A stretch of DNA of 38,127 bases, from NCBI RefSeq assembly GCF_002929215.1, contig NZ_PJII01000027.1:1-38127 (forward strand). The letters are read 5' to 3'. Positions 16,323 to 24,396 of the stretch are shown here, one piece after another (positions within the stretch are counted from its first letter, which is position 1; every line of letters begins with the position of its first letter). The translations under genes and the position numbers were made by a program. This DNA is from Arthrobacter sp. ZGTC412 (GTDB lineage: Bacteria > Actinomycetota > Actinomycetes > Actinomycetales > Micrococcaceae). The notes beneath the pieces were generated by a model. The model was given only the letters and a program-made list of their open reading frames with translations, did not search any database and had not been told where the DNA came from.

Positions 16323-17080
16323 CCGCCGTCGCCCCCTCCGGCACAGCACCTTCCGCCGTCACATCCCCCGGCGGCACCGTGTCCGTCCGTAACCTGATCC
16401 GCAGCTTCGGCCCGAAGGGCGTCCTGAACGGCGTGGACCTGGACATTGCCCCGGGTGAGTTCGTAGCGCTCCTTGGTCCCAGCGGCTGCGGCAAAAGCAC
16501 ACTCCTCCGGGCGCTCGCCGGGCTGGACCACGATGTTCGCGGCAGCGGCGTGATCAGCGTCCCGGAGCGGGTGTCCGTGGTCTTCCAGGACTCCCGGCTC
16601 CTGCCCTGGGACAGCGTGCTGGGCAACGTCACCCTGGGTTTGCGGGAGCACGACGCCGAGGCCCGGGCACGCAAGGCCCTCGCCGAAGTGGGGCTCGCCG
16701 GCCGGGAAAAGTCCTGGCCGCACGAGCTGTCCGGCGGTGAACAGCAGCGCGTGGCGCTGGCACGCTCCCTGGTCCGCGAGCCGCAGCTGCTGCTGGCGGA
16801 CGAACCGTTCGGTGCCCTCGACGCCCTGACCCGGATCAAGATGCACGGGCTGCTACAGGATCTAATCGCCGCCCACCGCCCGGCCGTCCTGCTGGTCACC
16901 CACGACGTGGACGAAGCCATCGCCCTCGCGGACCGGATCGTTGTGCTGGACAGCGGGCGTGTTGCCACCGTCCGTACGGTGACGCCCGAAGTCGGTTCGG
17001 CGGTGGACGCCGCCGGGCACGAAGCACTGCGCCGGGACCTCCTGGCCGACCTCGGCGTCGAACCTGTCGCAAGCCACTGA
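16298..17080 (+). CDS. SsuB-type ABC transporter ATP-binding protein
   Basis: This is a 260-residue ATPase. Walker A is GPSGCGKST, the signature LSGGEQQR, Walker B LLLADEPFGALD and the switch VTHDVDEAIALADR; the last two are typical of the nitrate/sulfonate/taurine branch. The start is set at TTG 16298 because AAAGG lies 7 nt upstream and the frame gives the family's usual length. A GTG near 16379 would remove only the unconserved leader of about 27 residues. The gene overlaps the permease end. It completes a transporter in the order binding protein, permease, ATPase. Confidence 0.88.
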   Translation: MAAHSGGLTAVAPSGTAPSAVTSPGGTVSVRNLIRSFGPKGVLNGVDLDIAPGEFVALLGPSGCGKSTLLRALAGLDHDVRGSGVISVPERVSVVFQDSRLLPWDSVLGNVTLGLREHDAEARARKALAEVGLAGREKSWPHELSGGEQQRVALARSLVREPQLLLADEPFGALDALTRIKMHGLLQDLIAAHRPAVLLVTHDVDEAIALADRIVVLDSGRVATVRTVTPEVGSAVDAAGHEALRRDLLADLGVEPVASH

Positions 17081-17141
17081 CCCTGGCCCCGCCGTCGTAC
17101 CTTCCCAACCAAACAACGCGGAACTTTCCCAAGGAGCACCC

Positions 17142-18533
17142 ATGACTTCCGAAAACCCTTCCCAAGACCCTTCCGAGCAGCGCCAACTTCACCTCAACGC
17201 GTTCCTGATGAGCACCGGCCACCACGAGGCGTCGTGGCGGCTCCCTGAGAGCGACCCGCAGTCCAGCACGAATGTGGAGCACTACAAGCAGCTGGCCCGG
17301 ACGGCGGAGCGCGGGAAGCTGGATTCCATCTTCTTCGCGGACTCGCCCGTGCTCTTCGGCGAGGTGGGCCGCCGCCCGGCCGGCAAGCTTGAGCCCACGG
17401 TGCTCCTCACCGCCATCGCCGGCGCCACCGAGCACATCGGTTTGATCGCCACGGCCTCCACCACATACAACGATCCCTTCAACCTGGCCCGCCGCTTCGC
17501 GTCGGTGGATTGGGTCAGCGGCGGGCGCGCGGGCTGGAACGTTGTGACCACCGCCGGTCCGGACGCGGCCCGCAACTTCGGCGTGGACGACCAGCCCGCC
17601 CACGCCGTCCGGTACGAACGCGCCGCAGAATTCATCCAGGTTGCCCAGAAGCTGTGGGACAGCTGGCAGGACGACGCGGTGCTCGCGGACAAGGAGGAGG
17701 GCGTCTGGGGTAACGCCGAGAAGATCCGCGTTATCGACCACGAGGGCAAACACTTCAAGGTCCGCGGGCCACTGAACGTGCCCCGCTCCCCGCAAGGGTA
17801 CCCACTGATCGTGCAGGCCGGCTCGTCCGAAGACGGCAAGGACCTCGCTGCGCGTTACGCGGACGCCGTCTTCACCGCCCACCAGACCCTCGCCGACGCA
17901 CAGGACTTCTACCGCGACCTCAAGGCCCGCACGGCCGCTGCCGGCCGTGATCCGGAGACCACCAAGATCCTGCCTGGCATTGTGCCCGTCATCGGCGCCA
18001 CCGAGGAGGAGGCCCTGGAGCTGGAGCAGGAACTGGACCGGCTGATCAAGCCCGAATACGCACGGATCCAGCTGGCCAAGACCCTGCGCGTAAAACCTGA
18101 GGACCTGCCCCTGGACCGCCAGTTGCCGGAGGACCTGCCCAGCGAGGACGAGATCGAGGGCGCCAAGAGCCGCTACACCCTGATTGTCCAGCTCGCCCGG
18201 CGTGAGAAGCTCACTGTCCGGCAACTGATCGGCCGGCTGGGCGGCGGCCGCGGGCACCGCACCTTCACCGGCACCCCCGTCCAGGTGGCGGACGCCATCC
18301 AGGAATGGTTCGACGGCGGTGCAGCGGACGGCTTCAACATCATGCCGCCGGTGCTGCCCTTGGGGCTGGAGACATTTGTGGACCAGGTGGTGCCCATCCT
18401 TCAGGAGCGCGGGCTGTTCCGCACCGAGTACACGGGCCGCACGCTGCGCGAGCACTACGGCCTGGAACGCCCGGACAACCGCTTTGCGGGAGCAACCGCA
18501 CCCGAGCTGGCTTCGATCGGATCGGCGTTCTGA
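17142..18533 (+). CDS. LLM-class flavin-dependent monooxygenase (NtaA/SnaA/DszA/SoxA group)
   Basis: This is a 463-residue FMNH2-using monooxygenase of the bacterial-luciferase-like superfamily, NtaA/SnaA/DszA branch. Family segments are LNAFLMSTGHHEASWR at the N-terminus, LDSIFFADSP, TASTTYNDPFNLARRFASVD, SGGRAGWNVVTT and the C-terminal TYTGR-like EYTGRTLREHYGLERP. Members cleave C-S or C-N bonds in sulfonates, sulfones and aminopolycarboxylates, using reduced flavin from a separate reductase. Here it follows an SsuABC-like transporter under a cysteine leader, so desulfurisation of an imported organosulfur compound is likely. ATG 17142 follows AAGGAG. Confidence 0.93.
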   Translation: MTSENPSQDPSEQRQLHLNAFLMSTGHHEASWRLPESDPQSSTNVEHYKQLARTAERGKLDSIFFADSPVLFGEVGRRPAGKLEPTVLLTAIAGATEHIGLIATASTTYNDPFNLARRFASVDWVSGGRAGWNVVTTAGPDAARNFGVDDQPAHAVRYERAAEFIQVAQKLWDSWQDDAVLADKEEGVWGNAEKIRVIDHEGKHFKVRGPLNVPRSPQGYPLIVQAGSSEDGKDLAARYADAVFTAHQTLADAQDFYRDLKARTAAAGRDPETTKILPGIVPVIGATEEEALELEQELDRLIKPEYARIQLAKTLRVKPEDLPLDRQLPEDLPSEDEIEGAKSRYTLIVQLARREKLTVRQLIGRLGGGRGHRTFTGTPVQVADAIQEWFDGGAADGFNIMPPVLPLGLETFVDQVVPILQERGLFRTEYTGRTLREHYGLERPDNRFAGATAPELASIGSAF

Positions 18534-18655
18534 TGGGCCGGCAGCTGAAGCTCAACCTGTTCATCTACCCTGGCGGCACCACGCTGAACCAGGCCGACGC
18601 CGGCTACCGGCCGCCGTCGTTGACTGATCCGCTGCTGCGCCGCCGCAGCCGCTGA
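18533..18655 (+). pseudogene. Remnant of a second LLM monooxygenase N-terminus
   Basis: This is a 40-codon ORF whose ATG overlaps the stop of the monooxygenase (ATGA). Its first 15 residues, MGRQLKLNLFIYPGG, match the N-terminus of NtaA/SnaA-type monooxygenases; the neighbour has RQLHLNAFLMSTG in the same place. The expected GHHEAAW motif then fails. A shifted frame reads HHAE just there, and both frames end within about 80 bases. It looks like the stump of a deleted or frameshifted paralogue that was once coupled to the intact gene. It could be translated but has no domain. Confidence 0.6.
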
Positions 18656-18831
18656 GGCTCGTTCGGCGGACCAGAGGGTAGGGCAGTCGGTGGGCCGGAC
18701 GGCGCGGGAAGCTCCCGCCGTCGTCCGGCCTTTTCGCTGAATTGGGCAACGGCGTTCCGGGCCTCCGCCTCCAGCACAGGCTCATCGGACGTCGCCTTCG
18801 CATAAGCTCCCACCGCAGTCAGCGCCTGCAT
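18604..18831 (-). CDS. Questionable small ORF downstream of the PAP2 gene
   Basis: This is a 75-codon frame with ATG 18831 and AGGAG about 10 nt upstream. The first 35 residues (MQALTAVGAYAKATSDEPVL and onward) look helical and protein-like. The remainder is Pro/Arg/Ser-rich, runs through the terminator hairpin at 18693-18734 and overlaps the monooxygenase remnant in antisense. The real product may be absent, or only the 5' part may be a decayed gene. Confidence 0.22.
   Translation of the reverse strand: MQALTAVGAYAKATSDEPVLEAEARNAVAQFSEKAGRRRELPAPSGPPTALPSGPPNEPQRLRRRSSGSVNDGGR
18693..18734 (+). terminator. Rho-independent terminator of the sulfonate operon
   Basis: GGCCGGAC (18693-18700) pairs with GTCCGGCC (18723-18730). 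The inner part GGCGCGGG/CCCGCC extends the stem, and TTTT follows at 18731-18734. It is the clearest intrinsic terminator in the window. Its inner CCCGCCGTCGTCCG is shared with the hairpins at 20674, 31291 and 33962. Confidence 0.8.
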
Positions 18832-18876
18832 CAACAGGGCGCTCCTGGGAGGGCGGCATCCCTGGACACGCCCTGA

Positions 18877-19689
18877 TCAGGCCGGGTGCACCCGCGTTGT
18901 GAGGTACAGGCGGTGGGCAGTGATCACCAAGGCCAGCCAGGCGGCGCCCAGCGCCCAGGCGCCCAGGACGTCGGTGAGCCAGTGGTGCCCGAGGTAAACA
19001 CGGCTCAGCCCCATGGTTGCCGCAAATATCCCTGCAGCCGCGCCCGTCAGGACACGCGCGCGGGCGGACTTGAGGCGGAGGATGATCAGGTACGCGACTA
19101 TCCCCGCGATCACGACGGAGTTCAACGAGTGGCCGCTGGGGAAGGAGGCGGAGTATTCGTACGGCGGCACGGCATCTGCCAGGTCCGGCCGGGTCCGGCC
19201 CACCAGTTCCTTGCCGGCGATGGTCATCAGGAGCGAACCCAGGCCGGCAACAAGCATCAGAATGACCGGCGTCAACGAACGGCGCTTCAGCGCGAGCCCC
19301 ATCATGACGGCCAGCGCGAGCACGGGCATTCCCACCGTTCCACCCACATCCGTGTAGCCGGTGATGACCGTGTCCAAGGCCGGGGACCTGAGCGTTTTGG
19401 CACCGTCCAGGATCGGATGGTCCAGCCCGGCAACGCCGTCGGCCTGGACCACGGATTCGTACACCTCGGCGAACACGGCGGCAAGCGCAACGGCCAGCAC
19501 TGCGCCGACGGCCAGTGTGAGTATCAAAGCCGCATGGGACCCCAAGAGCCTGCTGACCCGCTGGACAGTGGAGGCCAGGAGCTGGCCGGGTTTGGTGTCC
19601 CAACGTGTGAGGTCCTGCCCGCCCACAAAGCGGTCCTGGTGGACTTCGCCGCTCACCCCGGCTTCCGGCAGATCCTTGCCTGCAACCAT
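18877..19689 (-). CDS. PAP2-family membrane phosphatase
   Basis: This is a 270-residue integral membrane phosphatase acting on lipid or isoprenoid phosphates. The three-part PAP2 signature is complete: KELVGRTRPD, PSGHS and SRVYLGHHWLTDV. About six spans are seen, from residue 40 on. ATG 19689 has AGGA three bases upstream; an in-frame TTG at 19731 would add 14 residues and cannot be excluded. It is apparently monocistronic. A role in undecaprenyl-phosphate recycling or phospholipid turnover is the family norm, but the substrate is unknown. Confidence 0.9.
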   Translation of the reverse strand: MVAGKDLPEAGVSGEVHQDRFVGGQDLTRWDTKPGQLLASTVQRVSRLLGSHAALILTLAVGAVLAVALAAVFAEVYESVVQADGVAGLDHPILDGAKTLRSPALDTVITGYTDVGGTVGMPVLALAVMMGLALKRRSLTPVILMLVAGLGSLLMTIAGKELVGRTRPDLADAVPPYEYSASFPSGHSLNSVVIAGIVAYLIILRLKSARARVLTGAAAGIFAATMGLSRVYLGHHWLTDVLGAWALGAAWLALVITAHRLYLTTRVHPA

Positions 19690-19854
19690 TTTCCTGAGCC
19701 CTCTCCTGCCGCCAACTAAATTAGTAAGCAAGCTTATCTTGCTCGGCGGGCTTATCCGGCGGGACCGGGTGCCAGCTCGGCTGGCCGGGGCGCTCGCGAG
19801 GAAGCGGCGGGCGCGTTCGTCGAGGCGCTGCTCCAGAGGGGTGGAACTTACGCA

Positions 19855-20643
19855 TCAACGCGGCTGGGCCGGTGAAGTTTCCAGTTGGTTCAGGCAGTAG
19901 TTCTTGAACCCGTGCCGGATGCGCTGCGGCAGCTTCGGGTAGATCACGGCCAGGGCCTTCATGGTGCGGTGGAAGCGGCGCTCATGGTTGTCGCTCCAAG
20001 GCAGGCCGAAGTCGTTGCGCAGCTGGTGGGGAAGGAGACCCGCAGTGAGGAACCTGGCGAACGGCATGATTGCGCGATACCAGGGCGCGGCGCGTTTCGG
20101 GTAGAGGAGGCCCCTGCCCACCCGTACGGCATTCTCATCGGCGCGGAGTGTGCGGATCCGCTCGTCCCAGTAGCGGCGGAACGCTGCCCTGTCCTTGGGC
20201 CACTTATGCTCCGGAAGCTGCAGTGCTGTGCCGAGTTTCGCGTAGTCGCGGTACATCGCGTCGGCGGACTCGTCGTCGAGCGGTCCGTAGATTTTCTCGG
20301 TGATGGTGAGGGCAGTGTCGTAGAGCGTCGCTGTCACCCAGAGCTGCAACTCGGCGTCGTAGGCGTTGTATCCCGGGGAATTTACGTCCGCAGCCCGCCG
20401 AACGGGCACGTGGGCCCGGTTCACCCGGCGGCGGACCTCTTTCAGCTGTTCGTCCGTGCCGTAAACGACGGCGTAGACGTAGGTGAGGGTGCCTTTAAGC
20501 CTGTTGATCGGGCGGTCCGTGAAGGTGCTGTGCTCGGCGACGCCGCGGCCCACTGCCGGGTCGGCGAGCTGCAGCAGGATGGCGCGTCCTGCTCCGGCGA
20601 GCAGGATGCCCTCCGCCCCCAAGTCCGCAAGTCCACGTACCAT
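19855..20643 (-). CDS. MpaB/DUF2236-family oxygenase-like protein
   Basis: This is a 262-residue protein of the rubber-oxygenase (Lcp)/MpaB catalytic domain family. Diagnostic segments are LLQLADPAVGRGVAEHS with its histidine near residue 38, the RLKGTLTYVYAVVYGT region, and NAYDAELQLWVTATLYDT. These proteins bind haem and are called oxygenases, but bacterial members of this short type have no firm substrate. The start ATG 20643 lies next to two large palindromes in the gap to the divergent SRPBCC gene. Confidence 0.85.
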   Translation of the reverse strand: MVRGLADLGAEGILLAGAGRAILLQLADPAVGRGVAEHSTFTDRPINRLKGTLTYVYAVVYGTDEQLKEVRRRVNRAHVPVRRAADVNSPGYNAYDAELQLWVTATLYDTALTITEKIYGPLDDESADAMYRDYAKLGTALQLPEHKWPKDRAAFRRYWDERIRTLRADENAVRVGRGLLYPKRAAPWYRAIMPFARFLTAGLLPHQLRNDFGLPWSDNHERRFHRTMKALAVIYPKLPQRIRHGFKNYCLNQLETSPAQPR

Positions 20644-20673
20644 TTCAACAGGCTACCGGAGGGACGCTATTAC

Positions 20674-20703
20674 TTACGACGGCGGGAGGTCCCGCCGTCG
20701 TAA
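20674..20703. repeat. 30-bp perfect palindrome, member of a dispersed hairpin family
   Basis: TTACGACGGCGGG (20674-20686) and CCCGCCGTCGTAA (20691-20703) form a perfect 13-bp stem around AGGT. The core recurs at 18693, 31291 and 33962. Unlike those, it sits between divergent genes, where a terminator is not expected. Confidence 0.75.
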
Positions 20704-20713
20704 TCGCTGGAGG

Positions 20714-20751
20714 GGTGCCGGGACGCCGGAGCGCTCCGGCGTCCCCGCACC
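20714..20751. repeat. 38-bp near-perfect palindrome
   Basis: GGTGCCGGGACGCCGGAGC (20714-20732) is followed directly by its reverse complement with one mismatch (20733-20751), so there is no loop at the centre GAGCGCTC. It starts 10 bp after the palindrome at 20674-20703. It may form a cruciform, or act as a terminator or binding site. Confidence 0.7.
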
Positions 20752-20841
20752 GTTCCCGCGACCTGGCGGTGGTTACGGGGATCACGTTTCACAAAGGAGT
20801 TTCTTGGGAAGGCTGCCATTTCCCTTCGATAGCCTTGGAAC

Positions 20842-21342
20842 ATGGAATCGTTCGAGGCGCAGGCTGTTATTCTCGCCCCGTCCAGCATTGTCCGGGACAT
20901 CCTCACCGACCAGGGCAACTATCCCGTATGGAACTCCGGACTTGCAGAGATCCAGGGCGACATAGTCCACGGCGCCAGGCTCCGCGTCCGGTTGACCGGC
21001 GCCAAAAGGACCCTTCCACTCCGCGTCAAGAGGTTCGACGGAGACCACATGGTATGGACCGGGCGCAGGGCACTTGGACTGCTGACCTTCGTCCGCACCT
21101 TCACAGTTGCCGACCATTCCGGCCTGACCATGTTGAAGGTCCGGGATACCTTCAGCGGTCCGCTTTGGAAGCTGTTGCGGAGGACGACTGACGGCACACC
21201 ACTGCCCCTGTCCGAGTTCGTGGACGAAGTAAAATTCCGTTCGGAACTGCTGGGCTTCCATTTTCACGACGGGATTTTCCCGAGCACGTCAGTGCCACGC
21301 CATCAGAGTGACCGCCACAGGCCCGCGCTGCAGGCCCACTAA
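20842..21342 (+). CDS. SRPBCC-superfamily (START/Bet v1-like) protein
   Basis: This is a 166-residue protein with the SRPBCC layout: an N-terminal strand VILAPSSIVRDILTDQGNYPVWNSG, where the Trp-Asn-Ser marks the polyketide-cyclase-like pattern, then alternating strands (LRVRLTG, LPLRVKRF, HMVWTGR, TFVRTFTV). Such folds bind hydrophobic ligands in a deep pocket. The C-terminal 45 residues (from about 120) are less typical, basic and His-rich, and the usual long C-terminal helix is not obvious. No strong Shine-Dalgarno is visible. The specific role is unknown. Confidence 0.75.
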   Translation: MESFEAQAVILAPSSIVRDILTDQGNYPVWNSGLAEIQGDIVHGARLRVRLTGAKRTLPLRVKRFDGDHMVWTGRRALGLLTFVRTFTVADHSGLTMLKVRDTFSGPLWKLLRRTTDGTPLPLSEFVDEVKFRSELLGFHFHDGIFPSTSVPRHQSDRHRPALQAH

Positions 21343-21400
21343 CGCCGCTCCTACTCTTCCTCCCCGCTTCAACCACCGCTGATCAGCGCGTAACTGAGAC

Positions 21401-21414
21401 TGGGAGCGGGCACA
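21401..21414. promoter_or_regulatory. LacI-type operator-like site upstream of GH53 (distal)
   Basis: TGGGAGCGGGCACA resembles the actinobacterial LacI-family operator TGGGAGCGCTCCCA in its left half and TGTGAGC-type operators in its right half. A second site lies 88 bp downstream. Binding is inferred. Confidence 0.4.
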
Positions 21415-21488
21415 GCTGAGTTACCGGTAGCGTCTGCGACTGAGTCGTACAACCCCTCTATTCAAGGTCCTTTTGAGTGTGCTAAAAC

Positions 21489-21502
21489 TGGGAGCGCACA
21501 CG
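21489..21502. promoter_or_regulatory. LacI-type operator-like site upstream of GH53 (proximal)
   Basis: TGGGAGCGCACACG, preceded by AAAAC, lies 62 bp before the galactanase ATG. It agrees with the site at 26692-26705 (read on the other strand) in 12 of 14 bases. Beyond the site, CGCTCCCA at 21509-21516 can pair with TGGGAGCG, making a longer dyad. Confidence 0.5.
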
Positions 21503-21563
21503 GTCCGCCGCTCCCACTTGCGCGCCGGCCCTGCTTTCGCTTCATACCGTCAGGGAGGACGAC

Positions 21564-23207
21564 ATGACAAAGCACCACTCAAAAGCCCACCGCCCACGAA
21601 ACCGGAAACGACGATCAGCAGTGGTGGCGGCGTCGCTCCTTACAGCGTTGGCGCTGCCCGCAGGAATGACAGCCGCGGTTGCGGAAAGCCCGCAGGCCCA
21701 GGGAAACGGCGCCGTCGTCAATGGCGACTTTGCCCAGGGACTGGCGGGATGGAAGGTCACCGGCGACCCCGCCTCGACCTCTACGGCTGCGGAGGCGGGC
21801 AACGCGCAGCTGAACCAGCGCCTCGGCTCCGACAGCACCGTGAGCCTGCGCCAAAAGACCGGCAGGCTGGCCGAGGGTTGGTGGACGGTTTCAGCGCGGG
21901 TTAAGGCTGAGGGGACCCTTGGCGCTTCCCGGATCGGGTTGAAGAACTGCGGTGTCGACGGCGAGACCGTCCTGCCGTCCACGGCGCAGGATGGCGCCTG
22001 GCTTCAGATTTCCGCAGATGCTTATGTCTCGAAGGGGTCTTGCGAGATCGTCATCGAAACCCGTGGCAAGGCGGGTGACTGGGCAGTGGTGGACGACGTT
22101 ACGCTCGCCCCCGGTTTAGTCCAGCGGGCGGTCCGCGGCGCCGACCTCTCCAACCTTGCCAAAAACGAGGACAAGGGCGCTGTCTACTTCGACGCAAACG
22201 GCCGCCCGGTGGACGCCGTCGAAGCCTTCGCTGATGCCGGGGGCAACCTGGTGCGGCTCAAGGTGTGGGTCGACCCCGCCGACGGCTACAACACCACCAA
22301 TGAAGTAGTAGCCACAGCCAAACGGGCCAAGGCCGCCGGCATGCAGGTCATGGTGGACTTCCACTACAGCGACAGGTGGACTGATCCCGGCGCCCAGGGA
22401 ATGCCCGCCGCCTGGGTCGGCCTGAGCCCACAGGGTGTTGCCGATGCCGTCTACGCACACACCTTCGAGGCGCTGACCGCGCTGAAGAACGCCGGAGCAA
22501 CGGCGGACTCGGTCCAGGTGGGCAACGAGATCAACCCGGGCATGCTCTGGCCCCTCGGGCAGACCTGGGACGTCAACCCCAATGACGACGTCAAGGGCGC
22601 CCAATGGGACAACCTGGCACTGTTCCTGTCCGCCGGCGCCCGTGCCACCAAGGACGTCAATGCCCAGACGGATGTCATCCTGCACCTGACCAACATCAAC
22701 AACGGAATCGGCGGCCTCACGTGGTGGTACGACGAGGTCACCAAGCGGGGTGTCCAGTTCGACACGATCGGCCTGTCCTACTACGGCTTCTGGCACGGCT
22801 CCATGGCGGACCTGCAGCACGCCATCACCACTCTGTCCGCCCGCTACGACCGCGACGTGATCGTGGTCGAAAACTCCTACCCGTTCACCCTCGAGGACAA
22901 CCCCGTTGACCCGTGGGAGAACGTCATCGCCCGGGAAAACCAGCTCATCCCCGGCTACCCCGCCACCCCGGAGGGGCAGGCAGCCAATCTCCGGGCCGTG
23001 CAGGACGTCGTAGCCTCCGCGCCAGGCGGACGCGGCCTCGGGGTTGTGTCCTGGGAACCCGCCTGGACAGCAGTTCCGGGCAACGGCTGGGATCCCGCCG
23101 ATCCGAACACAGGTAACGCGTGGGAAAACCAGGCCATGTTCGACTTCGAAGGCCGCGCCCTTCCGGCACTGCAGGAATTCGCGCCGGACCCCGACGTCAA
23201 GCGCTGA
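21564..23207 (+). CDS. Secreted endo-beta-1,4-galactanase (GH53) with N-terminal carbohydrate-binding-like module
   Basis: This is a 547-residue extracellular enzyme that cuts beta-1,4-galactan (pectic arabinogalactan I). A long basic signal peptide is cleaved near residue 40 (AAVA/ES). Residues about 48-185 form a beta-sandwich resembling carbohydrate-binding modules (VVNGDFAQGLAGWKV). The GH53 barrel spans about 188-540, beginning RGADLSNLAKNED. The acid/base is Glu322 (VGNEINPGMLWP) and the nucleophile Glu436 (VIVVENSYPFT). ATG 21564 follows GGGAGG. LacI-type sites upstream suggest control by the regulator at 30247. Confidence 0.95.
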   Translation: MTKHHSKAHRPRNRKRRSAVVAASLLTALALPAGMTAAVAESPQAQGNGAVVNGDFAQGLAGWKVTGDPASTSTAAEAGNAQLNQRLGSDSTVSLRQKTGRLAEGWWTVSARVKAEGTLGASRIGLKNCGVDGETVLPSTAQDGAWLQISADAYVSKGSCEIVIETRGKAGDWAVVDDVTLAPGLVQRAVRGADLSNLAKNEDKGAVYFDANGRPVDAVEAFADAGGNLVRLKVWVDPADGYNTTNEVVATAKRAKAAGMQVMVDFHYSDRWTDPGAQGMPAAWVGLSPQGVADAVYAHTFEALTALKNAGATADSVQVGNEINPGMLWPLGQTWDVNPNDDVKGAQWDNLALFLSAGARATKDVNAQTDVILHLTNINNGIGGLTWWYDEVTKRGVQFDTIGLSYYGFWHGSMADLQHAITTLSARYDRDVIVVENSYPFTLEDNPVDPWENVIARENQLIPGYPATPEGQAANLRAVQDVVASAPGGRGLGVVSWEPAWTAVPGNGWDPADPNTGNAWENQAMFDFEGRALPALQEFAPDPDVKR

Positions 23208-23210
23208 TCG

Positions 23211-23254
23211 GTCCCAGGGCCACGCCTGTCTTTCCAGGTAGGCGTGGCTGGGAC
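23211..23254 (+). terminator. Long hairpin after the galactanase gene
   Basis: GTCCCAGGGCCACGCCT (23211-23227) pairs with AGGCGTGGCTGGGAC (23240-23254) with small bulges and a 12-nt loop, starting 4 bp past the GH53 stop. No T run follows. It either terminates or shields the galactanase mRNA before the next gene, 42 bp on. Confidence 0.65.
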
Positions 23255-23295
23255 AGGTGCGGTCCTTAGGATTGTCCGAGACGAAAGGACAACAA

Positions 23296-24390
23296 ATGAC
23301 CGCTTCCCTCGCAAATCCTTTGCTGGCCGTAGATGCCGAACTGGCTTCCCTCTCTGAAAACGATGCTTTTTCGGGCGTCGTCCGGGTGGAGCGTGCAGGC
23401 GAGGTCCTGCTGGAGTCTGCCCGTGGCCTGGCGAGCCGGCGCTGGAACGTGCCCGTCACAGCAGGAACACGCTTCGATATCGCGTCAGTGACCAAACTTT
23501 TCACCGCCGTCGCCGTCCTGCAGCAGGTTGATTCCGGCGCACTGGACCTCGACGAATCAATCCATTCCTACGTGGACCTGATCGAGACCACCATCTCCCC
23601 CGCAGTGACCCTGCGGCACCTGCTGAGCCATACCTCCGGCATCGCCGACGACGCGGACGAGGAAGCCGGCGAATCCTACGAGGCGCTGTGGCTGGAACGC
23701 CCCTCATACTCGGTGACTAAAACAGCAGACTTCCTTCCCCAGTTCGTGCACAAGCCTGCAGTCTTCCAAGCCGGGGAGGGCTGCCGGTACTGCAACGTGG
23801 GCTACATCCTGTGTGGCCTCGCCGTGGAGCATGCGACCGGCGAAACCTACCGGGACACAGTGCGCCGAGATGTCTTCGCCAGGGCGGGGATGGGCACCGC
23901 CGGCTTCTTTGACATGCGTGACGCCGAGCCAAACGTCGCCGAGGGCTGGGAGCCCGTGAGGGGAGAACCGGGCGGGCCCGTCAAGGGCTGGCGGCAGAAC
24001 ATCTACTCCTACCCGCCCATCGGTTCGCCCGACGGCGGTGCCCACGCCACAGCAGCGGACCTCACCCGGTTCCTCACGGCAGTACGCCAGGGTGAACTGC
24101 TCACCCCCGATTCCACCAGTGCCTTCCTTACGCCTCACGCGCTGCACAGCACCAAACCGGACCCGGCGCCCGGCGCCCGCGCTGAGCTGCACTACGGGCT
24201 CGGTCCCGCCGTCGAGCTCACCTCGAACGGAACGGTCCGCTCTATCTACAAGGAAGGCATCAACGTAGGCGCCAGCGCAATGGTCCGCTACTACCCTGCA
24301 CAGGATGTCACCCTGGCTGTTGTGGCCAACAGCGAGGACGGCGCCTGGGGACCCCTGCGGAAGTTGGACGCGATCATCACAGCGGCCTGA
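23296..24390 (+). CDS. Serine hydrolase of the class C beta-lactamase/esterase family
   Basis: This is a 364-residue enzyme with the penicillin-binding fold. The nucleophile motif is SVTK (Ser64-Lys67), the second motif is YCN (Tyr165-Asn167), and KEG near residue 330 stands for the usual KTG/HTG box. Starting at ATG 23296 (AAAGGA upstream), no signal peptide is present, so it is predicted to be cytoplasmic. This argues against a drug-resistance or wall role and for an esterase or peptidase. It lies between the galactanase and the convergent galactosidase operon, so removal of acyl groups from imported galacto-oligosaccharides is a possible job, unproven. Confidence 0.88.
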   Translation: MTASLANPLLAVDAELASLSENDAFSGVVRVERAGEVLLESARGLASRRWNVPVTAGTRFDIASVTKLFTAVAVLQQVDSGALDLDESIHSYVDLIETTISPAVTLRHLLSHTSGIADDADEEAGESYEALWLERPSYSVTKTADFLPQFVHKPAVFQAGEGCRYCNVGYILCGLAVEHATGETYRDTVRRDVFARAGMGTAGFFDMRDAEPNVAEGWEPVRGEPGGPVKGWRQNIYSYPPIGSPDGGAHATAADLTRFLTAVRQGELLTPDSTSAFLTPHALHSTKPDPAPGARAELHYGLGPAVELTSNGTVRSIYKEGINVGASAMVRYYPAQDVTLAVVANSEDGAWGPLRKLDAIITAA

Positions 24391-24396
24391 GCACGC

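Noticed and set aside
16896-18455. 519-codon minus-strand frame opposite the monooxygenase
   Set aside because: It is a shadow frame in high-GC coding DNA; no ribosome site or motif, while the plus strand has a complete family match.
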